Shown: in pieces, positions 44,147 through 51,297 of the stretch
How the letters are laid out: every line of letters begins with the position of its first letter
Position numbering within the stretch: position 1 is the stretch's first letter
Assembly: GCA_045613125.1 (NCBI GenBank)
Contig: JAZLAM010000022.1
Location: 1-64,000, forward strand
DNA length: 64,000 nucleotides
Source of the DNA: JAFTYO01 sp045613125
GTDB taxonomy: Bacteria > Pseudomonadota > Alphaproteobacteria > RF32 > CAG-239
Reading direction: 5' to 3'
Notes under the pieces: model-generated
Databases searched by the model: none
The model's input: the letters and a program-made list of their open reading frames with translations, nothing else
What the model was told of the DNA's origin: nothing
Position numbers and translations under genes: made by a program

Positions 44147-45649
44147 TTACACTCCTAATTCTTTGAGGTATTCATTCATCTTGGCTTGAACATCTTGAAG
44201 CTCTTTTTCAAGTGAAGCGATATCAGACTTAACTTTTGCTAAATCAACTTCTTCTTCCTCTTCAAAAGTATCTACATAGCGAGGGATGTTGAGGTTAAAG
44301 TCGTTTTCGCTAATTTCATCAAAGGTTGCGATATGCGAATATTTTTCAATTTCTTTGCGATTTTTATATGTATCAACGATTTTATTGATATGCTCATCTG
44401 AAAGAGTGTTTTGGTTTTTACCAGGAACAAACTCTTTGCTTGCATCAATAAACAAAACATCTTTTTTGTTTTCATTGACCCCGCCTTGTTCACGAGATCT
44501 ATCAAAAACAAGCATTGCGACAGGAATACCGGTTGTTTGGAATAAGCTATTAGGCAAGCCAATTACAGCATCAAGAATATTTTCTCTAATTAATGCTTCT
44601 CTAATTCTTCCTTCTGATGAACCACGGAATAATACACCATGTGGAACAATAACTGCTACACGACCGGATCTTGGTTTTGCTGTTGCAATCATATGTGAGA
44701 TAAATGCATAATCTCCTTTACTTGCTGGAGGCATACCTCTATCAAAACGATTGTAAATATCATTTTCTAAATGTTTTTCACCCCATTTATCTAATGAAAA
44801 TGGCGGGTTTGCAACGATTACATCAAATTGCATTAAATGGTCATTTTCCTTCAACAATGGGTTGTTTAAGGTGTCACCCCATTCAATGCGAGCAGAATCT
44901 TGTCCATGCAAAAACATATTCATACGAGCAAGGTTATAGGTTGCACCGGTTTTTTCTTGTCCATATAAAGCATAATCTTTTGAACCTTGAGAAGAAACTT
45001 CTTCACCGGCTAACAATAACAGGCCACCTGAACCACAAGCTGGGTCACAAATTCTATCACCTGGTTTAGGCATAGCTAATTTTGCTAACAAAGCAGACAG
45101 AACTTTTGGTGTATAAAATTCTCCCGCTTTCTTGCCTGCATCTGAACCAAAACGTTCTATCAGATACATATAAGCATTACCAAGCAAATCACCCTCAACA
45201 TCAGACAAATCAACCTGACTAAAATCATTAATAAGATCTCTAATCATTTTATTTCGTTGACTAGTTTGGCCTAAAATAGCTTCATTGTTAAAATCGACGG
45301 TAAAAATCCCTTTTAAATGAGCCTCGTTAGCATCTTCAATTTTGCGAAGTGCTTTATTTATTAGCTCACCAACATTGTCTGCATTTTGTTGTTCGTAGAT
45401 ATCATAAAAACTAGCACCTTCAGGCAACACAAAACGAGCATTTTTAAGACGAAGTTCAATACGTTCTTTATCATTTCCATAGCGTTCTTGAAGTTTTTTT
45501 ACTTCAGCTTGCTTAATATCGCTCATATATTTATAAAACAAAAAGGCTAAAATATAGTCTTTGAACATACCGCCATCGACCACACCGCGCGCAGAATCTG
45601 CTGCACTCCATAATAGGTTATTTAATTTGTCTTGCGTAATTTTAGCCAT
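44147..45649 (-). CDS. hsdM: Type I restriction-modification M subunit
   Basis: 500-residue N6-adenine methyltransferase of the type I system. Motif X/I region: GEFYTPKVLSALLAKL, then DPACGSGGLLLLAGEE (AdoMet binding); motif IV VIVANPPFSL marks an N6-adenine enzyme. HsdM-type N-terminal helical domain (SAADSARGVVDGGMFKDYIL) and C-terminal coiled coil complete it. It methylates the bipartite target as M2S. Downstream of the half-S gene by 3 bp and upstream of the Fic gene. Confidence 0.96.
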   Translation of the reverse strand: MAKITQDKLNNLLWSAADSARGVVDGGMFKDYILAFLFYKYMSDIKQAEVKKLQERYGNDKERIELRLKNARFVLPEGASFYDIYEQQNADNVGELINKALRKIEDANEAHLKGIFTVDFNNEAILGQTSQRNKMIRDLINDFSQVDLSDVEGDLLGNAYMYLIERFGSDAGKKAGEFYTPKVLSALLAKLAMPKPGDRICDPACGSGGLLLLAGEEVSSQGSKDYALYGQEKTGATYNLARMNMFLHGQDSARIEWGDTLNNPLLKENDHLMQFDVIVANPPFSLDKWGEKHLENDIYNRFDRGMPPASKGDYAFISHMIATAKPRSGRVAVIVPHGVLFRGSSEGRIREALIRENILDAVIGLPNSLFQTTGIPVAMLVFDRSREQGGVNENKKDVLFIDASKEFVPGKNQNTLSDEHINKIVDTYKNRKEIEKYSHIATFDEISENDFNLNIPRYVDTFEEEEEVDLAKVKSDIASLEKELQDVQAKMNEYLKELGV

Positions 45650-45652
45650 TTT

Positions 45653-46228
45653 TTACTCCTTAATAGTCTGACTTAATATTGAGTTTATTAGTTTTTTTCT
45701 TGATTGCTTTATTTTTTCAAATATATCCACCTCTTTTTCATAAAGAGAAAATAATTCAACAAGTTGCTTTTGTTTTTCTAGATGTAGAAGGGGGATGTCT
45801 ATTTGCTTTAATTCATTAATAGTTATCGTGCTTACGCGTTCAGTATTTTGGCGCAAGTTTAATTGTGATTTGCAGATAGGGGAATTCAGGTATAGGGCAA
45901 CATATTCAGGATAATATTTTTCGTTAATTAACTTAATACGATAAAAAGCACTTGATGCTATTGTTTGTATGTTATTTTTCCAAATAGCAGCTTTAAAATC
46001 TCCCTTATTTGTAAACAAAATTTCGTTTTGGTAAAGGAAATATTTTTCTTTAGCATTGACAATATCTGCTTTTTCTAAGTTACGGATATTGATATGGGTG
46101 AAATTTTCAACATCTCTGGGCTGAACTACCGGAACAGTGGAGATTACACATTCTTTTTTTTCAAGAGAAATTAATTCTCTTCTAAAATTATGTCCTATTT
46201 TTACTTCAGCTATATCAGATAATCTCAT
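45653..46228 (-). CDS. HsdS-like half subunit with one target-recognition domain
   Basis: 191 residues, half the length of HsdS. MRLSDIAEVKIGHNFRREL resembles a TRD start, and the end has the helical spacer (LHLEKQKQLVELFSLYEKEV, then SRKKLINSILSQ). It is the first gene of the operon. Such half-S proteins can dimerise to recognise a symmetric target, or act as an alternative partner for HsdM. It may also be a regulator or leftover of S-gene recombination. Confidence 0.75.
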   Translation of the reverse strand: MRLSDIAEVKIGHNFRRELISLEKKECVISTVPVVQPRDVENFTHINIRNLEKADIVNAKEKYFLYQNEILFTNKGDFKAAIWKNNIQTIASSAFYRIKLINEKYYPEYVALYLNSPICKSQLNLRQNTERVSTITINELKQIDIPLLHLEKQKQLVELFSLYEKEVDIFEKIKQSRKKLINSILSQTIKE

Positions 46229-46295
46229 TTTTACATCCTATTTTGTTGAGTATGAAACTTTATAGCATATAAAAAACAAAAACACAAGACAAAAA

Positions 46296-46436
46296 TTAGT
46301 TCCAGAAGAAAAAAACTTCTTGACAAGTTTCAGGGCTTTTCATATAAACAAAATGAGCTTGGTAGATTCCAAACTCATTAACTGGCAAATCAGAAACATG
46401 ACTTGCGCTGTCTTTTGCACCTCTAGTAATAGTCAT
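46296..46436 (-). CDS. Possible 46-residue ORF upstream of the half-S gene
   Basis: Reads MTITRGAKDSASHVSD to FFFWN. A clear reading frame, but with only a weak AAGAAAAA ribosome-binding site. A near-perfect plus-strand promoter (46320-46348) overlaps it, so it may be a chance frame or a short relic. Included for completeness. Confidence 0.3.
   Translation of the reverse strand: MTITRGAKDSASHVSDLPVNEFGIYQAHFVYMKSPETCQEVFFFWN
46320..46348 (+). promoter_or_regulatory. Strong plus-strand promoter
   Basis: TTGACA, 17-nt spacer, TATAAA. It points toward the 98-residue gene at 46492, with a leader of about 135 nt. It lies in the 263-bp divergent region between the hsd operon and that gene. Confidence 0.6.
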
Positions 46437-46491
46437 TTTTCTTGGTTTGTCAATTGAATTTTAACAATAAAGCCAAGAAAGGAAAATAAAA

Positions 46492-46788
46492 ATGGCTATA
46501 AATTATAAAATTGTAAATGATATACTTAATTATATCGGAAATGAAAATAAATCAGATTGGTATATAGGAATAGCAACATATCCACGTAATAGGTTATTTG
46601 GAGATCACAATGTGAATGAACTTAGTGGTCGATGGATTTATAATACTAATCCAATGAGTGAAAATGACGCAAGAGAAACAGAGGCTTACCTATTAAAAAT
46701 GTATCCTTTTAAGGGAAATACTGGTGGTGGAGACCATCCTCAGTATGTTTATGCTTATAAAATAACTTCATATACTAGAGAATCATAA
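46492..46788 (+). CDS. Small protein resembling a GIY-YIG domain
   Basis: 98 residues: DWYIGIATYPRNRLFGDHNV has the GIY-YIG-like order (YIGI, then an R two turns later, then H) and SENDARETEAYLLKMYP supplies a possible acidic residue. That fits a minimal GIY-YIG nuclease fold, though the second YIG half is weak. GAAAGGAAAA precedes the ATG. Monocistronic with its own promoter and terminator, next to the hsd operon. Nuclease function is a guess from motif order. Confidence 0.5.
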   Translation: MAINYKIVNDILNYIGNENKSDWYIGIATYPRNRLFGDHNVNELSGRWIYNTNPMSENDARETEAYLLKMYPFKGNTGGGDHPQYVYAYKITSYTRES

Positions 46789-46818
46789 AAATGGGCGGAT
46801 ATTCCGCCCTTATTTTTC
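46787..46818 (+). terminator. Terminator of the 98-residue gene
   Basis: GGGCGGA-tat-TCCGCCC, then TTATTTTT. Confidence 0.88.
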
Positions 46819-47235
46819 CAAAGTGACCAGCCAGAAGTGACCAGTGACCAGCCAGAATTTTTTATACCCCCTTATAACCCTTGTGTTTATTGGGGTTTGG
46901 GATATACCCGACCAGCCAAAATTTTTCTGTTTCGCTAGAAATATGGCGCGGCTTGCGTCCCCGCATATGAATTATCGCTAGGAAGGACCCGCTGGTACCT
47001 TAACCCCCTAAAAAGGACTGGCCCTCTATACTCAACCGGCGGTTATGGTCATGTTAGTATTATACTATCCGCCAAAATCGGGCAAAATCCGGGATAGTAT
47101 GTAGATACTATGATAGTATCCGGTAATTTGGCGAAAAACCAGAGATACTATCTTGTTAGTATCATACTATCCTTAATTTTAGAAACCACCGCAAATTTTG
47201 TATTTGGAATAGGGCAGATTTGTTTATCACCTCCT
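46819..47235. other. Gene-less, repeat-rich region downstream of the replication-like gene
   Basis: It holds three copies of GACCAGCCA (two within AGTGACCAGCCAGAA at 46822-46836 and 46843-46857), an imperfect GC-rich hairpin (46941-46968, arms ATATGGCG and CGCATAT), two CGCTAG repeats around it, and a cluster of ATACTATC/GATAGTAT boxes from 47052 to 47172. No gene. Its base composition is more GC-rich in 46.9-47.0 kb than the neighbours. Confidence 0.6.
47052..47172. repeat. Cluster of GATAGTAT/ATACTATC palindromic repeats
   Basis: Copies at 47062, 47093, 47104, 47112, 47144 and 47164 in both orientations; two form a 19-bp direct repeat TGTTAGTATTATACTATCC (47052-47070) and, with one change, 47154-47172. 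This resembles iterons or multiple operator sites. It lies 64 bp downstream of the stop codon of the replication-initiator-like gene. Confidence 0.7.
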
Positions 47236-48027
47236 TTACAAATACTCGCCGGTTTTGTGGGTGTGGCAGAGGGCAAAGTGCCAGCCGTCTAGTTTCTTAC
47301 CGCTTCTTTCACACCAACCGTTGGCTTCATAATAACTATAAAAGCCTTCCAGATTGATATAGATGTTCTTTTCGGCCACATACCGTTCCACTTCCTGCCA
47401 GTTAGGTGGCAGTTGTGTGAAGTGATACTTAAACTTCGCGCCCACTCCTAATCCTTGCCGAGCCAAAACATCACCAAGCCCAACCAAACCACTACCGGTT
47501 CGTTTTTGCTCAAAAATCGCCGGCTCAGCTAATTTCTTTTCATTATTTACATTATTACCTTGTTTTCTTTCTTCAGTCGTTGGCGGATAGTCGGCGATTA
47601 AACGGCTTTCATCCGGCGGACAAGTGGCGGTGGTGTTCGGCGTTATATCCTCAAAGCCCTGATATTTATTATAGTTAATGAGCCTGACAAGTGTGGCACA
47701 TCCGATACGTGTTGTTGTAATATCGTTGGTGCGTTTGAGTTTATTAAGTAGTCGCCTGATTTGGTCCTTGGATTTATCCAGAGTTTCAGCCAATCGCATG
47801 TGGCTGATGACAACTTCGCCCCGATGAACAATAATATCCTTAAAGGGCTTATCTTTGAAATTTGCCGTCAGCATCAGGTGGAGATATAGTTGCAAAACAT
47901 TTGCATCTGAATACCAATGCCAATCTTGAAAATCGCGGTAGAACTTAATAAATCCGCCTTTGACAACTTCCTTTTTGTGAAAAGACAAAGAGGTATTGTC
48001 AGACTTATGGTGTATCATATCTGTCAT
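47236..48027 (-). CDS. Replication-initiator-like protein (winged helix, phage/plasmid type)
   Basis: 263 residues. N-terminal part resembles phage replisome organisers (FIKFYRDFQDWHWYSDANVL, then VVISHMRLAETLDKSKDQIR, a winged helix). The C-terminal end, YINLEGFYSYYEANGWCERS, then DGWHFAL, matches the conserved helical end of phage and plasmid replication proteins. It precedes the recombinase gene on the complementary map (16 bp apart on the same strand, downstream of it). Together they suggest an integrated replicating element. Confidence 0.7.
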   Translation of the reverse strand: MTDMIHHKSDNTSLSFHKKEVVKGGFIKFYRDFQDWHWYSDANVLQLYLHLMLTANFKDKPFKDIIVHRGEVVISHMRLAETLDKSKDQIRRLLNKLKRTNDITTTRIGCATLVRLINYNKYQGFEDITPNTTATCPPDESRLIADYPPTTEERKQGNNVNNEKKLAEPAIFEQKRTGSGLVGLGDVLARQGLGVGAKFKYHFTQLPPNWQEVERYVAEKNIYINLEGFYSYYEANGWCERSGKKLDGWHFALCHTHKTGEYL

Positions 48028-48042
48028 GAGAAAACTCCTGTC

Positions 48043-49671
48043 TTAAATTTCCGGGAAGTTATATTTTTTGCGTTGTTCGGCCCAAATTGGTGGAATTTCC
48101 TCGCGTATCAGACGTTTTAAGATAAAGTCTGCCGGTTGAGTGCCTGCCAGAATGGATTTGATAATATCCGGTGCCAACGAAGTTAAACGAAGAATACGTC
48201 CCAAATAACCGGCATCCAGTTCTTCATGTAACGATAGTTCGGCAATAGTCATTCGACCGGAGGTTAATATCTTTTGATATTTAAACGCTTTGGAAAGGGC
48301 TTTGATAAGCTCTTTATTCGGGCAAGAGTTTTGCGTTAACGCTTCCGGAACTGTCACCTGTAATACACCATGCGTTCTGGAAAGAGGGACATCTATTGTC
48401 ATGATGTCGTCTTTGGTTTGAGCGGCGTATTTATCAGGTAAAATATCCAGCGCCAAAGCAGTCCATTTGATTTCCAAATTATCACATTGAACCGTAATGT
48501 TTTCGATTAACTCTTTGACTAAAAGCGATTTATCAAGCTCACTCATCTTTGCCAAGACCTTTTCTGGATGTTGCATAATCTTAAACAGCTCTTTGGTTTT
48601 ATCCGGTGCAATTTGCTTGATAAGTCCGTTTAGGATATGGGCATCTTTTAGCATTGGCGTGATGATTTGTATAATCGCTTCATCAAGGATAGCCACCGCT
48701 ACCGAGCCATTATGACAAGTATGATAGCCGTAGTATTTGGCTTTGGTCGAGGTATAATAATAACGCCTGCGACCATGTCCCATGCTGACCGTTGGTGTCA
48801 TTCGGGTATGGCAGCAACCACAAGTTAAAATACCACGCAAAATGCCGACTTCGTTTTTCTTGTATAAGCAAGAGCGTTTGGCTACATCTTTGGAGGCTCT
48901 GATTTCGGCAACCTTATCAAATGTTTCTTGATCGATAATGGCCGGATGTTGTCCATCATATAGTTCATTTTTGTGTTTGACTTTGCCAAGGTAAACCGGA
49001 TTTTTGAGTAATCGTTTTATCATCTCTCGGCGGTATTCTATACCGTATTTATCTTTGACTAACTTACAGACGGCGGTAATGGATTTATGCTTTAGATAAC
49101 TTTCAAACATAAAGCGTATCATTTCGCCTTCTTCCGGTTTAATTTTGAGCTTTTTGTTGATAGCAACATAACCGGTCGGAACAGCACCGCCCATCCACAT
49201 GCCTTTCTTTTTAGACGCGGCTACTTTATCACGAATACGTTCACCGCTGACTTCCCGTTCAAATTGAGCAAATGAAAGTAAGATATTGAGCATCAAACGG
49301 CCCATACTGTCGGCGGTATTAAAATTTTGGGTTACCGATACGAAAGAGCAGTTGTTCTTTTCCAATATCTCAATCATTTTGGAAAAGTCGGTTAATGACC
49401 TGGTTAACCGGTCTATTTTATAAACGACAATCATGTCAACTTTGCCGGCATTGATGTCTTCTAACAGGCGCTCTAAGGCGGGTCTATTCATATTACCGCC
49501 GGAAAAGCCTCCATCATCATAATGTTCAGGAATGATTTTCCAACCTTGATGTTTCTGACTTAATACATAATTTTCACCGGCTTCACGCTGAGCTTCTAAT
49601 GTATTAAACTCTTTATCCAACCCTTCATCGGTTGATTTTCGGGTATAAATGGCACAACGAACTTCTTTCAT
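48043..49671 (-). CDS. Large serine recombinase (site-specific integrase)
   Basis: 542 residues. N-terminal resolvase catalytic domain with nucleophile Ser13 in IYTRKSTDEG, then DDGGFSGGNMNRPALERLL, VYKIDRLTRS and FAQFEREVSGERIRDK. A recombinase domain and a zinc ribbon (LTCGCCHTRMTPT) follow, then a coiled-coil-like tail. It integrates and, with a directionality factor, excises elements between attP and attB. Start 2 nt downstream of the DUF2924 gene (overlap-free). No att sites can be identified without a related empty genome. Confidence 0.93.
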   Translation of the reverse strand: MKEVRCAIYTRKSTDEGLDKEFNTLEAQREAGENYVLSQKHQGWKIIPEHYDDGGFSGGNMNRPALERLLEDINAGKVDMIVVYKIDRLTRSLTDFSKMIEILEKNNCSFVSVTQNFNTADSMGRLMLNILLSFAQFEREVSGERIRDKVAASKKKGMWMGGAVPTGYVAINKKLKIKPEEGEMIRFMFESYLKHKSITAVCKLVKDKYGIEYRREMIKRLLKNPVYLGKVKHKNELYDGQHPAIIDQETFDKVAEIRASKDVAKRSCLYKKNEVGILRGILTCGCCHTRMTPTVSMGHGRRRYYYTSTKAKYYGYHTCHNGSVAVAILDEAIIQIITPMLKDAHILNGLIKQIAPDKTKELFKIMQHPEKVLAKMSELDKSLLVKELIENITVQCDNLEIKWTALALDILPDKYAAQTKDDIMTIDVPLSRTHGVLQVTVPEALTQNSCPNKELIKALSKAFKYQKILTSGRMTIAELSLHEELDAGYLGRILRLTSLAPDIIKSILAGTQPADFILKRLIREEIPPIWAEQRKKYNFPEI

Positions 49672-49673
49672 GG

Positions 49674-50075
49674 CTATACTCCAAAAAATTCTTTGCCGGA
49701 GATTTTCCGACCGGTTATTTCCAAAGCGATAGCCGATAGAGATTTATAAACCTGGCCATCAAACTCAAAACCATCTTTCAACACACGCAGACGATAAACA
49801 TTACCCTTGAACCGTTTGATAAGCTCTGTGCCAACGGGCAAATAAGTTGCATTATCGGGTTCATCATCCATTGTTTCAAGTAGGTGTTTGGTTGCACTGT
49901 CTAATCCGCCAAAGCGCAGTTCTTGCAATCTGTTTGTAACACGCCAGATAAAAAAGGACTTACGGGTGGCCTTCGTTGGAAGAGAGAAAAGCTCAATATA
50001 GAGTTTGTATAACTCATCAAAGTCTAATTGAGGTATGTCTTCCAAAGGAATGTCTAAATTAATATTTTTGACCAT
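49674..50075 (-). CDS. DUF2924 protein
   Basis: 133 residues from an ATG with AAAAGGAG 6 nt upstream. Core WRVTNRLQELRFGGLDSATK and the C-terminal GKVYRLRVLKDGFEF-like segment (KGNVYRLRVLKDGFEFDG) match DUF2924, a family that almost always lies next to a serine recombinase in proteobacterial mobile elements. Role unknown, perhaps DNA binding or recombination directionality. Two bp before the recombinase gene. Confidence 0.82.
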   Translation of the reverse strand: MVKNINLDIPLEDIPQLDFDELYKLYIELFSLPTKATRKSFFIWRVTNRLQELRFGGLDSATKHLLETMDDEPDNATYLPVGTELIKRFKGNVYRLRVLKDGFEFDGQVYKSLSAIALEITGRKISGKEFFGV

Positions 50076-50220
50076 CGTTAACTCCTTTTGTTTGACAATG
50101 AATGCTTGCTTTTGAAACAATATCAAGTGATTTTTCGGGATTTTTCGATAAATCTTTGGGCTCTGTTTCGTTTAAGATTTCAGCCACAGCTGTTTTTAAC
50201 AGTTCTATGATTTCATTCAT
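50059..50220 (-). CDS. Small ORF (53 residues) overlapping the DUF2924 gene
   Basis: MNEIIELLKTAVAEILNETE to GQKY, overlapping the first 17 nt of the DUF2924 gene. AAAGGATA lies about 10 nt before its ATG. A small acidic helical protein, first gene of the recombinase operon. Real status moderately likely because of the ribosome-binding site and the coupling to the next gene. Confidence 0.5.
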   Translation of the reverse strand: MNEIIELLKTAVAEILNETEPKDLSKNPEKSLDIVSKASIHCQTKGVNDGQKY

Positions 50221-50279
50221 GGTTTTATCCTTTCAGAAAGTTCCTACATACAGAACAAGTGAAAAAATCGAAAAATCGT

Positions 50280-51060
50280 TCTCACTTTTTTCAATTTTTT
50301 TTGTTTGTCTGACATAGGGTAAAAATCCCGGAGAGGGGAAAATATTACCATGTAGAGTACACATTTTTTAATGTTTTTGATAAGTTGTTGTTTTTCAAAG
50401 AATCTTTTTTTCATAATTTTACCTTTCACTTAAAAATTATTTTCTTGTTGCATAAGGTAAAAATCCCGGAGCTCAATTTTTCGTCCCAAAAAAATGAAAA
50501 ATTTTTCAATTTTTTTATAATGTATTGATTTTGAAGAAATATTTTCATACGAGTTTTTACCTTTCTTTGATGTGAAAGGTTTGTTTCCTCCTTCCACCAA
50601 AAGGTAAATTCCCGAGAATATGGAAATGTGCCGAAAAATAAATTTTTTTTAGATAACTGTTTTTGCATATTAAAACTCCTTTTTACCATTTCATGTGGAA
50701 GAGGTTTCTTATTCCCTTCACGTATAGTAAAAATCCCGGAGTTAGATTTTTCGTCTTCAAAAAATACAAAAAAAATAAAATATTTTATAAGTTGTTGATT
50801 TTTCATAAATCTTTTTTCTCCTTTTTTACCGTTATACAGGAGTGAAAGGGAGGGTAGCCTCCTTTCACGTAAGGTAAATTCCAGGAAAATTCGAAATATT
50901 CCCCCTAGAGGAAAAATTTTTTTAAAATCTGTTTTTACCCTTTGGTGAGAAGGGCTTTTTATGCCTTTCACGTAAGGTAAATTCCCGAGGAAGTTGAAAT
51001 CCGCTCCAAAAAATATTAAAAAAATCAAATTGTTTTATAAGTGATTGAATTTGCAGATAA
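50280..51060 (-). repeat. Array of six degenerate ~100-150-bp repeats with small reading frames
   Basis: The 15-nt box GGTAAAAATCCCGGAG or GGTAAATTCCCGAG recurs on the plus strand at 50318, 50456, 50603, 50726, 50873 and 50976 (spacing 138, 147, 123, 147, 103). Between boxes each unit has a GTGAAAGG-like inverted repeat and a conserved TTTTATAAGTTGTTGATTTT-like stretch. Read on the minus strand, units encode related short peptides, e.g. MKNQQLIKYF to NSGIFTIREGNKKP, and LPREFTLRERHKKP. One frame is open for 200 codons across several units but is not a uniform protein. Function unknown. Confidence 0.7.
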
Positions 51061-51224
51061 ATAAAGTGAAGCGTCTTTTTCATTTCATGTTTTTGCAAGT
51101 TTTCATTTAATGATTTTGCAGAAATTCATTTCATGGTTTTACAATTTATCGTTCGGTAGTTTGAGGATTTTTTATTTCTTGATTTTACAAAAAGTATGAT
51201 ATTCGGTAAATTTTGCTTGCTTTT

Positions 51225-51279
51225 TCGGTAATTATTCGGTAATATTTAGGTAATTATCCGGTAATATTCCGGTAAATTT
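51225..51279 (+). promoter_or_regulatory. Five exactly 11-bp-phased GGTAAT repeats before a Fic gene
   Basis: Consecutive units TCGGTAATTAT, TCGGTAATATT, TAGGTAATTAT, CCGGTAATATT, CCGGTAAATTT start at 51225, 51236, 51247, 51258 and 51269. The period is exactly one helical turn, so a protein could bind all copies on one face. They end 18 nt before the Fic start codon, so they overlap the promoter region. A weaker TCGGTAAA lies at 51203. Confidence 0.8.
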
Positions 51280-51297
51280 AATTTGAAAGGATTAGTT

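Noticed and set aside
50426..51028. A 200-codon continuous frame on the minus strand
   Set aside because: It runs across several copies of a degenerate repeat in changing register, with no uniform composition, so it is more likely several small frames or none.
50280..51060. CRISPR array
   Set aside because: Units are degenerate with irregular spacing, no constant spacer length and no cas gene nearby.
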